Source: Silene latifolia
Lineage: Eukaryota; Streptophyta; Magnoliopsida; Caryophyllales; Caryophyllaceae
Length of the DNA: 64,000 nucleotides
NCBI RefSeq assembly: GCF_048544455.1
Contig: NC_133526.1
Coordinates: 5,596,001 to 5,660,000, forward strand
Direction: 5' to 3'
The notes under the pieces were generated by a model that did not search any database, had not been told where the DNA came from, and worked only from the letters and a program-made list of their open reading frames with translations. How positions within the stretch are numbered: the stretch's first letter is position 1; each line of letters begins with the position of its first letter. Shown here in pieces: positions 22,783 through 31,400 of this stretch. The translations under genes were made by a program, and so were the position numbers.

Positions 22783-24770
22783 ATCAAATAGCTTCTTACG
22801 TCGTGCGGGACGTTAAACCAGCGCTTCTTGGGAGGCAACCCAAGCTTTTTATTTGTTTTTATTTATTTTCTGCAATTTATTGTTTTTCGTAGATTAGTAA
22901 TAAAATACTCGACTTGATAATGTTTCTCTTTGTGCTTTTTTAGGTGAAAATGGAGAAAAGTGAACTTGGCACGCTTCCCCATGCCAGAACCCCGTTCGGG
23001 GACGTGGTTTTCGAAAAACGAGAAGGAGTTCAAACAAATGCGGAAAAGAGTAAAAAAATCTGAAGAGGAGGTCAACCCCGATCGGGGTTGGGTGGCCCCG
23101 ATCGGGGTCGTGGTTCTGTGACTTCTTGGCCATTGTTCTATACGGGTAAAAAAGGGGTGGATTTCTTTCTATCATTCAAACATACCCGACGGTTCTCATT
23201 TCCTCCTTTCTCTCTCGTTTCTTCACATTTCTTCACTAAAGATCACAAAGAAGCATCTTCATCCCCCCGAATCCATGCTAGCTTGGGGGAGATTGGCAAA
23301 TCGAGTAAGTTCTTAATTGCTTTGCATTTTAGTTTAGATCTTGCATCCCATTAAACATAACCTCTAGTCCTTCCTGTTTTGTGCTTTGAACCATTTTTAT
23401 GGTTTGATTGGGTGATTTGGATAGTTGGCACATTGAGGACAATGTGATGTTTAGCTTGGGGGAAGATATTGCATTTGCATATAGCATAGTTTGCATGTAG
23501 TGTAGAAAATTTGAAAATTTTTGAGAGAAATTTTTGCTTTCTGCTTGCTTGTAGCCTACTTTCCTCTTTGCTTATCCTAATAATGGCTTATTGCTAATGA
23601 TTTATTCTTTCATGTTGGGATATTAGCTACATGGGGATGTCTTGACATAGTAGGTGGGAGATGAAGAATGAACCGAATAGGCTTGATCTTGACTTGTGGC
23701 AAGCTACAAAATGGTAGGGTAGAGCCTCCTTTTGACCGATGCATCCATTTCCGGTCTCTCTTAGGTGAGTGTAGGTGTCTCCTTATATGGTGTGTTTCAT
23801 CAAAACGCACAAATATGGTTCTCATGTCATCTCTTGGTAAGCATGCATTCACTTGTTATAGCATTTTGGAGCCATTCACATGAATATAATTGCCTTCTTG
23901 ACCCCTTCACAAAATTTATTCCTAGCTACATTATAACTTGCCTACCTTGTCGAGCTAGTAGCTTTGTTTGTCTTGTTTGGGTGCTCAATTGGGATTTGTT
24001 TCAAAGTTATGGAAATCATGTGAGCTTGGTCTTAATGCTCAAGAAAGAGAAAAAAAAAGATAATGAAAAAGAAAGATGAAAAATGATGAATTGAGAAAGA
24101 TGAAAAAAAAAAGAAAAGGTTGGAAAAAAGAAATGAAAAAAGCATGAAAGTGAAATGAAAGAAAAGAAGTTTGCATTGAAATGAAAAAAAGAGAAGAAGA
24201 GGAAGATGTGAGAAATTCTCAAGCATTATTCATACGTTTTGGAGGATTCTCTTATGATTTGTATTGCAAAATTGGGTTAGAATTGGGATTGAGCACCTTT
24301 TACAATTTGGTAGTTGCTAGCTTGACTTAGCTCCACATTACCATAATTCATTAGTTCCCCCTTCTTACCCATGTTTATTTGCCTTCTTCCTACCCATTTG
24401 GCTTCTTTATCATGCTTGCATTTGATTGTTTTGGCTTACTAGTTTTGATTGATTACCATATTAGATTGCGGGCACATTATTATAAGTCGAGGATAGTTGA
24501 GTGATTATTCACAAAAATTGTCCTTTCACATATAAATGAGTTTGAGTGTCCCGTGAGAGTCCATAAGTCAAAAGATCATGCAAGAGCTTAAAGGTTCATT
24601 CAAAGTTTTCCATGCTACGCCGTCATGTAAATCTCATCCATGTCTTGCTTTATTCCTTGCCCATGTTGTTTCGGGTTTTTAAATCATTATGCTTAGCTTG
24701 TTGGGATATTGCATTTGATGGGATTTGGTTTCTTGCTTGAGGACAAGCAAGGGTTTAGCTTGGGGGAGTT
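22783..24770 (+). other. Non-coding 3' interior of the gypsy element
   Basis: No pol domain. It contains another pair of CCCCGATCGGGG palindromes (23076-23087, 23096-23107) and a variant CCCCGTTCGGGG (22990-23001). There is a purine-rich GAAA/GATG low-complexity stretch at 24041-24215. Three copies of a polypurine-like motif AGCTTGGGGGA occur near 23281, 23454 and 24758; the last abuts the 3' LTR and is the real priming tract. Confidence 0.75.
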
Positions 24771-26291
24771 TGATAAGTGCATATTTTATATACTTTCATC
24801 CCCTATATTAGCTTCATTTTATTTGTTATTTAGCACTTATCATAGTGTCATAAGCTAATATTTGTTGTTCTAGTGTATTTGCTTGTCTTAACATGTTTTG
24901 TAGGAATCTAAGCATTTAGAGGCTTTTTCCTATCATTTTATACACTAAGTTCACTAAGCTAAACAAGACCAAGTGTTGGACTAAGCATGGAGCATTGGAT
25001 TGGGTTTTGCATGAAGAAATTGATGGATTAGTATGAGTAATGCAAATGTTGCCAACAAACAAAGTCAAGGCCCAATGAACAAATCCAAGTCAAGGTGGAA
25101 AGCATAAGATTCCAACATGCTTAGGATGCTTTTTGGGAGCTCTAAAGATCATAGATGAGGCATTTACCCGGGTGATTAAGGAGCATTGAAGTAGAAACTT
25201 TGGATTCCTCACGCAATTAATAGAGGAATTAAGTGAAAAACCCGGAAAACACACGACCCCGATCGGGGCCATGCAACCCCGATCGGGGCCACAGTCCTCT
25301 TGATGTTTTACGTTATTCTCTCCTCTCCTATAAATAGGAGAGGTATTCCGAGGCTTTGGGCATCCCTTCTTCACGTCTCATTTTAGTTCTTCATAGCCTT
25401 AAGCAATATAATCTCTCAATAGTTTTCATATTAGTTTACAAATTAGTTAATCTTGTAGTTCTAAAACATTTGGTTATTATTACATTTCAAGCATTTGGTT
25501 CTACTTTGTTTCTTCCATACAAGTTATTTCTATTAAGGTATTTCTACTTCTATTTTGCATTTTACATTGTTATTTAGTTTATTATTAATCTCATTTCATT
25601 ATCATAATTTCCTCCACATGTTAAATCAATTAGTTTATATAAATCATACAACCATGTTTAGCATTTCTTACAATATAGTTTGCAATTTACATTTTAGTAT
25701 GAGTAGCTAAATTTTCCTAGTCTAAGGGCTAGGGGAGCCATGCATAAATCAAGTATATAACATGATTAAATAGATTAATAATAATATTGTTCATATTGCT
25801 TCTATCACATGCTTGTGCCACAATGTTTAATCTTTGTTTAGGGCCCTATTCAATTGATTAAGTTTGTTTATTCGTTCTATAAGTCGAGAGGCACGGAATT
25901 GAATTAGACTAAGCATGTATAGTAGGACGACCTAGTCATGGACGAGAGTTTCTCTAGGACCCGGTCTATGGTTGATGCTAATATCGGAAGATGGGTATCT
26001 TGAAGCCTAAGCAATTGACAATGTTATTAGTACCGAGTTTATCATGTTCATATGTTTACTTTTGCATGTGTGACCCGAACCCCTTAGACTCCCTTTTATT
26101 ATATAATTTACATCATAATTCTTATTAATCATCAAACAACCAAACCAAACCAAATCGTAATCGACCTTGATAAAAATCTACCCATAGCAATTCACGAAGT
26201 AATTCCCGTTTCCTTGTGTTCGACCCCTATTGCTACATTAACTTGTTGTCTAGGGAATTTATCTTTGCATAGGTACGCGATAAGCCTATCA
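24771..26291 (+). repeat. Gypsy 3' LTR
   Basis: It has the same length as the 5' LTR and matches it in everything I compared, including both palindromes (25257-25268, 25277-25288) and the TATA box (25329-25336). Confidence 0.9.
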
Positions 26292-26349
26292 ATTTACATA
26301 TAAGAATAATATCTAATATATTGACTAAGTCTAAATATTATTGTTAATA

Positions 26350-26510
26350 CCAACAACTTCTAGTCCCTACAATCTTGTAGTCGTCGTGTTCACTATCGTA
26401 TCCAAAACCATATGATATAAAATTATTCGTCCATTTCGTCTCCGAGCAAGGAAGGATTGATTTGAAAGTACGAGTTGTAGGGTTGAATATAAGAAAGCAC
26501 CTAACATATC
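26350..26510 (-). pseudogene. Middle part of the F-box pseudogene split by the copia element
   Basis: The minus frame reads R-C-F-L-I-F-N-P-T-T-R-T-F-K-S-I-L-P, then F-G-Y-D-S-E-H-D-D-Y-K-I-V-G-T-R-S-C-W, and joins the part at 11235 in frame through the CCAAC duplication. At about 26508-26512 it meets a plus-strand F-box fragment head to head. The N-terminal F-box is therefore lost. Confidence 0.8.
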
Positions 26511-26812
26511 GTTTTGGTAATGATAGTGAACACGACGAATACAAGATTGTAGGGACTAGAAGTTACTGGTGGGATGATGACGGCAAGAGGCATGTGTTTA
26601 TATACAGCCTGAAGACTGATTTATGGAGCTCTCCTACCCCCTTTACTCGGGTTTCAACCGAGAGACGATGTTGGACAAACATCAAAAGCGTAACAATATT
26701 AGTAAACGAAATGCTACATTATCTTGTTTCCCTTGTGACAGAAGGCCGCCTCAATGAATATAAAATAGCTCGGTTTGATGTTGTATGCCTTTGGAGGGAT
26801 ACATATTTTTAA
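26508..26812 (+). pseudogene. F-box-associated domain fragment in inverted orientation
   Basis: The plus frame encodes F-G-N-D-S-E-H-D-E-Y-K-I-V-G-T-R, H-V-F-I-Y-S-L-K-T-D-L-W, M-L-H-Y-L-V-S-L-V-T-E-G and Y-K-I-A-R-F-D-V-V, then leaves the family sequence and stops at 26812. It lacks the N-terminal F-box and the last third of the domain. It is a close paralogue of the minus-strand fragment it abuts, so an inversion or a fold-back duplication took place here. Confidence 0.8.
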
Positions 26813-27034
26813 CTACTTATGGGACGACTGTCCTATATATTACCTAACGCCTCGCTCACGCCGGTGCTTAATTAAAAAATCACGATTTCACAAAATAAAA
26901 CACCAAAATTTAAAGGGTAGAAAACGATAACCATGAGCTAAAATTAGTTCCCTAGCTGATTAGGAATACCAACTGAAATAGGAATACCAACTAAAATTGG
27001 GTAATTTCGATGTTATTTGGAAACTCAATTCCAA
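26813..27034. other. F-box gene upstream region, no other feature seen
   Basis: Non-coding. The words ATTTGGAAACTCAATT near 27016 also occur upstream of the F-box gene at 31401 (ATTTGGAAACGCAATC), so this is the distal promoter of the gene at 28886, now separated from it by an LTR element. Confidence 0.5.
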
Positions 27035-27064
27035 TTAGAATCCTAAAATCAGTCACTTTCCTAA
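27035..27064 (+). promoter_or_regulatory. Conserved upstream block of the F-box family, copy 2
   Basis: TTAGAATCCTAAAATCAGTC followed by ACTTTCCTAA. It ends 6 bp before the target duplication of the LTR element 27076-28823. With that element discounted, the block lies 21 bp before the TATA box and 68 bp before the ATG of the F-box gene at 28886. Confidence 0.65.
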
Positions 27065-27075
27065 ACCCAAAATAC

Positions 27076-28823
27076 TGTTGGAATTATGATCCAAAATAAA
27101 GTCAAAGTTGGTTTCCTAAGTGTTAGTTTGTGACTAATGTATTTTCCTAATAATGTGTTAGTGGTAATCTAGAATATAGGAGCATTTAGTTACTACGTAC
27201 GTGGGTTGTTAACTCCACTTTGTGCATCATAATATCATTGGTTGTTTAGGTTGTAATGGCTATGTAAGAGCCTCGCGTCGTTTACTTGGTATTATTCGAG
27301 TTCGTTTATCAGTAAAACGTCTCCATATGATTTCACTCTTCTCTCATTTTTAGTCTATCATGTGGTATCAGAGCTATCTTGAGTAGAGAAGGTAGACACG
27401 ATTGTCACCTCCGCTCAAGTAGCCAGGTTCGATTCCCGAAATGGGGCGATCATAAAAAAAATCCATTTTTTTTGTTTGAGTTACAAGTGAGCCACGCAGC
27501 CCTTGTATCGATTTATTTCCGCATTGAAAAAAATTTGAGAGAGAAGGTGAGTAAAAAAAATGGTGAGAAGTGCACCATAATTGAGAGATAGAGAGAAGTG
27601 CTCTATCGGGTTTGGTAGAGAAAAATGTCTCTACCATATTTTGGGTGAAGAGAAGTGCTTCACATGTATGGTGAGAAGTGCACCAATGAAATGGTGGAGA
27701 TAAAGGCTCCATCGACAATCGGTTTTTGGAGAGAAGTGCTTCAAATGAAAGTTGGTGACAAGTGCATCAACAAGAGGGCGACGAGAAGTGCGTCACAAAG
27801 TGAAGACAAGGGCTTCACAAAGTTAGATGAAGAAAAGTCACATTGATCGAGCAATTTACGTTTTATGAAGTCCGGGAATGGAGACTCAATATAAGTCTCG
27901 AAAGGAGACTATATTTGAAGTTGGGTGTAGAGCCCAACATGTGCGGGTGCGAGAAGAATCGCATACCATTTGAGGATAGATTGCTCATCAATAAAGATAG
28001 AAGGTGCAAATGACTAGATGGTCACGTTGAAGTGTAACAAGGTAAAGACATGCTTTACAAATAAACGATTTGAAAGTATTAAAAGGAGGCCAGGCCATCA
28101 TAAGGAAGCAAAGTCAAATGGCAGAAGATCCTGAGGCAAGCTCTTCAACAGATTTTGGCAAGAGACTCTTCAATAGTCTCGGTAAAAGATAGGAGCATGC
28201 TTAAGAAATCAGACAACATCAAAAATCTCAAAGGTCAGAGTCTAGAGAAATGGTAACTGATCAAGCCAGTTTGAGCGTGTGAAATTTGTTGAACATGGGT
28301 AAGCAAAATCCCAATCAATCAAGGTAAATGGACGGTATCGAAATATGGTAACCGTAGAATTACAAGGAGGCATAATCTTGTGAAGATTTTCGTCCTATCA
28401 GCATGGATGAAGTTTGAAGAAAACGAGAATATAAAGGTCTCGTGAATTTTGGTTCCGGCAAAAGGACGTAACGACAAGTATAGTTCGACATAGCAAGAAT
28501 TCGAACGTGTATCCTATTGATTTCGGATCAAGGGGATGTGTTGGAATTATGATCCAAAATAAAGTCAAAGTTGGTTTCCTAAGTGTTAGTTTGTGACTAA
28601 TGTATTTTCCTAATAATGTGTTAGTGGTAATCTAGAATATAGGAGCATTTAGTTACTACGTACGTGGGTTGTTAACTCCACTTTGTGCATCATAATATCA
28701 TTGGTTGTTTAGGTTGTAATGGCTATGTAAGAGCCTCGCGTCGTTTACTTGGTATTATTCGAGTTCGTTTATCAGTAAAACGTCTCCATATGATTTCACT
28801 CTTCTCTCATTTTTAGTCTATCA
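27076..28823 (+). mobile_element. Small non-coding LTR element, very young
   Basis: LTRs of 285 bp lie at 27076-27360 and 28539-28823 (TGTTGGAATT to TAGTCTATCA), with no difference noticed, flanked by AATAC (27071-27075, 28824-28828). The primer site TGGTATCAGAGC (27363-27374) is of the tRNA-Met type common in copia-type elements. The purine tract AAGGGGATG precedes the 3' LTR. The 1.18 kb interior has no gag or pol but repeats the word GAGAAGTGC many times. It is structurally whole and non-autonomous. It sits between the promoter block and TATA box of the F-box gene at 28886. Confidence 0.9.
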
Positions 28824-28837
28824 AATACTTCCTGCTG

Positions 28838-28846
28838 TATATATAA
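28838..28846 (+). promoter_or_regulatory. TATA box of the F-box gene
   Basis: TATATATAA, 40 bp upstream of the ATG at 28886 and 10 bp after the right target duplication of the LTR element. Position and sequence fit a core promoter with a very short 5' UTR. The LTR element's own 3' LTR now lies directly upstream and could drive or disturb the gene. Confidence 0.55.
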
Positions 28847-28885
28847 TTGAGATTGAGTTTGAGATTCAGGGAGTGTCTAAAGACG

Positions 28886-30049
28886 ATGTCGAAACGTGCT
28901 CGTGGAATTGTAGCACATCGAATACCATTAGATTTGGTGGTTGATATACTGGTTTGCTTACCGGCTAAATCTGTCTTACAGTTCAAGTGTGTATGTAAAG
29001 AGTGGTACAATCTTATCAACAGCCCCCTTTTACATAAACTCCATCTTAACAAATCCCTCGAACCCAACTCGCAACACAACAACTGTATCCTATACTGGAC
29101 TACAAGTATCCTTTGTGTCGTCGATAATCTTTATGATCATCCTATCAAAGTGACCGAATTGAATTGGCCTATTACCATTGAAGACGACGACTGTATTCGT
29201 CAAGTAGATTCTTGCAATGGCTTGATTTGCTTTGATGTTTCCACCCTGCCCTATTATAAGATTAGGAGTTTCCTTTTATGCAACCTTACAACGCGTACTT
29301 TCAAATCAATCTTTCCTCCCTCGGAGAAAATATGGAGCCAACGGGGGGCCGATAGTGTATTATATAGTTTTGGTTATGATAGTGAACACGACGACTATAA
29401 GATCGTAGTGACTAGATCTTTGTGGACGGAAGATAACCGAGACAGCCGTATATTTATATACAGCTTGAAGACTAACTTATGGACCTCTTCTTATTCCCCC
29501 CTTACTCGAATTTCAACCGAGGGACGTTTGTCAAACATATGCCAAGCAATATTCGGACACAATATGCTACACTATCTTGTTGAAACGATAAAAGGCTTCA
29601 TCGAAGACTATAGAATTGCTCGTTTTGATGTCGCTGATGAGAAATGGACAGACGATCTAAGTTTACCAAATCAAGTGAAGAGTATTGTACGGCTTGGAAA
29701 CTTAGATGGACGTTTATACGTACATGCTCTTAACAATTATTACTCGTCAACAATTATTTGGATGATGGAAGAAGATGGTTCATGGAAGAAGATGTTTCAA
29801 CTTCCTAAAGAATTACACTCGCAGCATCTAATTGCTTGTTCCAAGGACGGACGACGACAACATTTATTGCTTCAAGATTATGATGGTCCTGGGGATGTTC
29901 TCAAATGGTATGATCAACAAAATAACAAAAGGATACCCTTAAACCTAAAGCCACCGCCTAAAGATAGATATGCAGTTATGCTCTGTATTGCAAGCCTAAT
30001 TCGGATTCCAAGATGCTCCTTAACAAAGTTGCAGGAAATGAACAAGTAA
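28886..30049 (+). CDS. F-box protein with FBA-type domain, complete (387 aa)
   Basis: Predicted SCF ubiquitin-ligase adaptor. The F-box motif occupies residues about 11-50 (H-R-I-P-L-D-L-V-V-D-I-L-V-C-L-P-A-K-S-V-L-Q-F-K-C-V-C-K-E-W). The F-box-associated interaction domain follows: S-C-N-G-L-I-C-F near 110, T-T-R-T-F-K-S-I-F-P near 145, Y-D-S-E-H-D-D-Y-K-I-V near 172, W-M-M-E-E-D-G-S-W-K-K near 295 and I-P-R-C-S-L-T-K-L-Q close to the end. Length and ending agree with the family. The start was chosen at the first ATG (28886); the frame is open further up but without an ATG. It has no introns, as is usual for this family. It is the only copy here that is whole from F-box to the family's C-terminus. 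Its target is unknown; pollen S-locus F-box proteins have the same architecture, but nothing here shows such a role. Confidence 0.93.
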   Translation: MSKRARGIVAHRIPLDLVVDILVCLPAKSVLQFKCVCKEWYNLINSPLLHKLHLNKSLEPNSQHNNCILYWTTSILCVVDNLYDHPIKVTELNWPITIEDDDCIRQVDSCNGLICFDVSTLPYYKIRSFLLCNLTTRTFKSIFPPSEKIWSQRGADSVLYSFGYDSEHDDYKIVVTRSLWTEDNRDSRIFIYSLKTNLWTSSYSPLTRISTEGRLSNICQAIFGHNMLHYLVETIKGFIEDYRIARFDVADEKWTDDLSLPNQVKSIVRLGNLDGRLYVHALNNYYSSTIIWMMEEDGSWKKMFQLPKELHSQHLIACSKDGRRQHLLLQDYDGPGDVLKWYDQQNNKRIPLNLKPPPKDRYAVMLCIASLIRIPRCSLTKLQEMNK

Positions 30050-30154
30050 GGAGTTCATCAGTGTTTTCGTTTACTTTGTACTTATTTTTTTACCTTTTAT
30101 ATTCATTGTGAGAGGCATTTTAGTAAAACGTGAACAAGCAAGTGATTGAGACGC

Positions 30155-30359
30155 AAGGAGTCCTGGTTAATTGTTGTCCTTTGGTTTTGACACAAAGACC
30201 AAGGAAGGAGGGAAGGGCCAATGATTAAAAGACAAGTGGAACAAATTGATTGAGAATAATCAAATTGTTCATCAAGTTCATTCTTAAAATAGAAAGAACA
30301 ACAATTAACCGAGACACCCAAAAAAGGAAAAGGACAACAAATGACCGGGACAAAGGGAG
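30155..30359 (-). mobile_element. Stowaway-type MITE, second copy of the 1990 family
   Basis: About 205 bp, in the opposite orientation to 1990-2197. The right end is GACAACAAATGACCGGGACA then AAGGGAG before TA; the left end is more diverged (AAGGAGTCCTGG). It shares the internal words GACACAAAGACCAA and GAACAAATTG. It lies 105 bp after the stop codon of the F-box gene. Confidence 0.8.
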
Positions 30360-30765
30360 TATTTTTAGCTATAAATGCGACAAATTTCGACTCAGTATTA
30401 GGCTTCGATCAATAAAATAATGACCCGAGCAGTCGGCGGATTTTGATGTCGCACAGGATATCAAAAGACTACTTGACTGTATTAGAAATCTCGTTCAATT
30501 ACCTGATAATACTATAATAAAACTGTTTGCTTCAAAAATTCCAAGGTTTTGAGAGCTGTTGGACTTCCAACCTTTTCAATTTCTAAAAAAATAAAATCAA
30601 ATGCTAAATTCTCGTACGATCCTAGGCCCACTCGGTCGTTGATGATGTCGATAACTCCATCTGGGTTGGGCCATCTTTCAGTCCGATCCAAATGTGTCCG
30701 AGGCGTATCATAACAATAAGGGAATCCTTCACTCTGTGATCGTGTTTAGGAGAACCCTAACTTAG
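30360..30765. other. Intergenic, nothing recognised
   Basis: About 400 bp of unremarkable sequence between a MITE and a GACCCGA-rich element. No convincing ORF or repeat. Confidence 0.5.
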
Positions 30766-31171
30766 AACTGGCAAGTCTGACCTGATCCGATTTAACCTAT
30801 AAGAGTTTTTGCAACCTGAAATCGATCCGACCAAACCCGATGACAACCCGATAATCAATGAATCGAAACCGACCCAGACTCGACCTGATATTGACCACAT
30901 TAAATTGATGACTCGACAATTATTAAGCTTAATATTGATCAAAACAATAGTGATTTATAGTTTGACTTAATAATGATTAATGAAGTTACTAAACCAAATA
31001 ATGGTTAAAAACTAAATTTAATTGTCAAAAAGTGACATAATACGATGAAGTAACCGGGCTCGATAATGACCCGATCCAAACCTGATACATCGCTTGACCC
31101 GAAATAACATGACCCGATAATGGCCCGAACCCGACCCGAACTCGACCCAGCTGATCCGATTGCCACCTCGG
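30766..31171. mobile_element. Short inverted-repeat element with (A/G)ACCCG-rich ends
   Basis: The left end CTGGCAAGTCTGACCTGATC and the right end, reversed, GTGGCAATCGGATCAGCTGG resemble each other. Both terminal regions are packed with ACCCGA/GACCCG words around an AT-rich centre. CCTAACTTAG (30756-30765) and CCTAACTCAG (31172-31181) may be the target duplication (one mismatch), which would fit a Mutator-type or hAT-type MITE. The superfamily is uncertain. Confidence 0.5.
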
Positions 31172-31262
31172 CCTAACTCAGCGTACACTGGATTACAGGT
31201 TTTTACAGCATTATTTGGAAAGTGTTGTATAAATATCAAGATATTTGGAAACGCAATCGAAA

Positions 31263-31291
31263 TTAGAATCCTAGCAACAATCACCTTCCTA
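31263..31291 (+). promoter_or_regulatory. Conserved upstream block of the F-box family, copy 3
   Basis: TTAGAATCCTAGCAACAATC followed by ACCTTCCTA. A TATA box (TATATAT, 31314-31320) follows 23 bp later, and the F-box ATG is at 31401. Confidence 0.65.
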
Positions 31292-31400
31292 AACTCAATA
31301 TACTATACTTTCTTATATATACATATATTATATGGTTTGAGATTTAGGGTGTCATTAATTAAGAATGGTAAAAACATAATTTCCTTACTATTGGTTCAGA

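Larger units (their letters stand above)
18335..26291 (+). mobile_element. Ty3/gypsy element with gag and protease only (Athila/Tat-like), very young
   Basis: LTRs lie at 18335-19855 and 24771-26291, both 1521 bp, TGATAAGTGC to CCTATCA, with no difference noticed. ATTTA is duplicated at 18330-18334 and 26292-26296. Primer site TGGCGCCGTTGCCGGGGA (19861-19878) matches the 3' end of tRNA-Asp, used by Athila and Tat-type elements. The purine tract TTGGGGGAG lies just before the right LTR. There is one long gag-protease ORF and no reverse transcriptase or integrase, so it is structurally whole but non-autonomous. Identical LTRs mean a very recent insertion. Confidence 0.92.
11236..26349 (-). mobile_element. 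Ty1/copia element, broken, carrying two nested insertions
   Basis: LTRs of about 180 bp lie at 11236-11414 and, split by the gypsy element, from 18209 to 26349 (start TATAAGATATGAG, end ATTGTTAATA on the plus strand). The target duplication CCAAC is at 11231-11235 and 26350-26354. The primer site (TGGTATC) lies next to the right LTR and a purine run (TTGCGGGGGCG) next to the left LTR, so it runs on the minus strand. The one LTR difference I noticed suggests youth. The polyprotein shows gag, CCHC knuckle, protease, integrase, reverse transcriptase and RNase H in copia order. It looks broken, with a few breaks besides the insertions. Confidence 0.9.

Noticed and set aside
28847-28885. An N-terminal extension of the whole F-box gene
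   Set aside because: The upstream frame has no ATG and begins 1 bp after the TATA box; paralogues start near the ATG at 28886.
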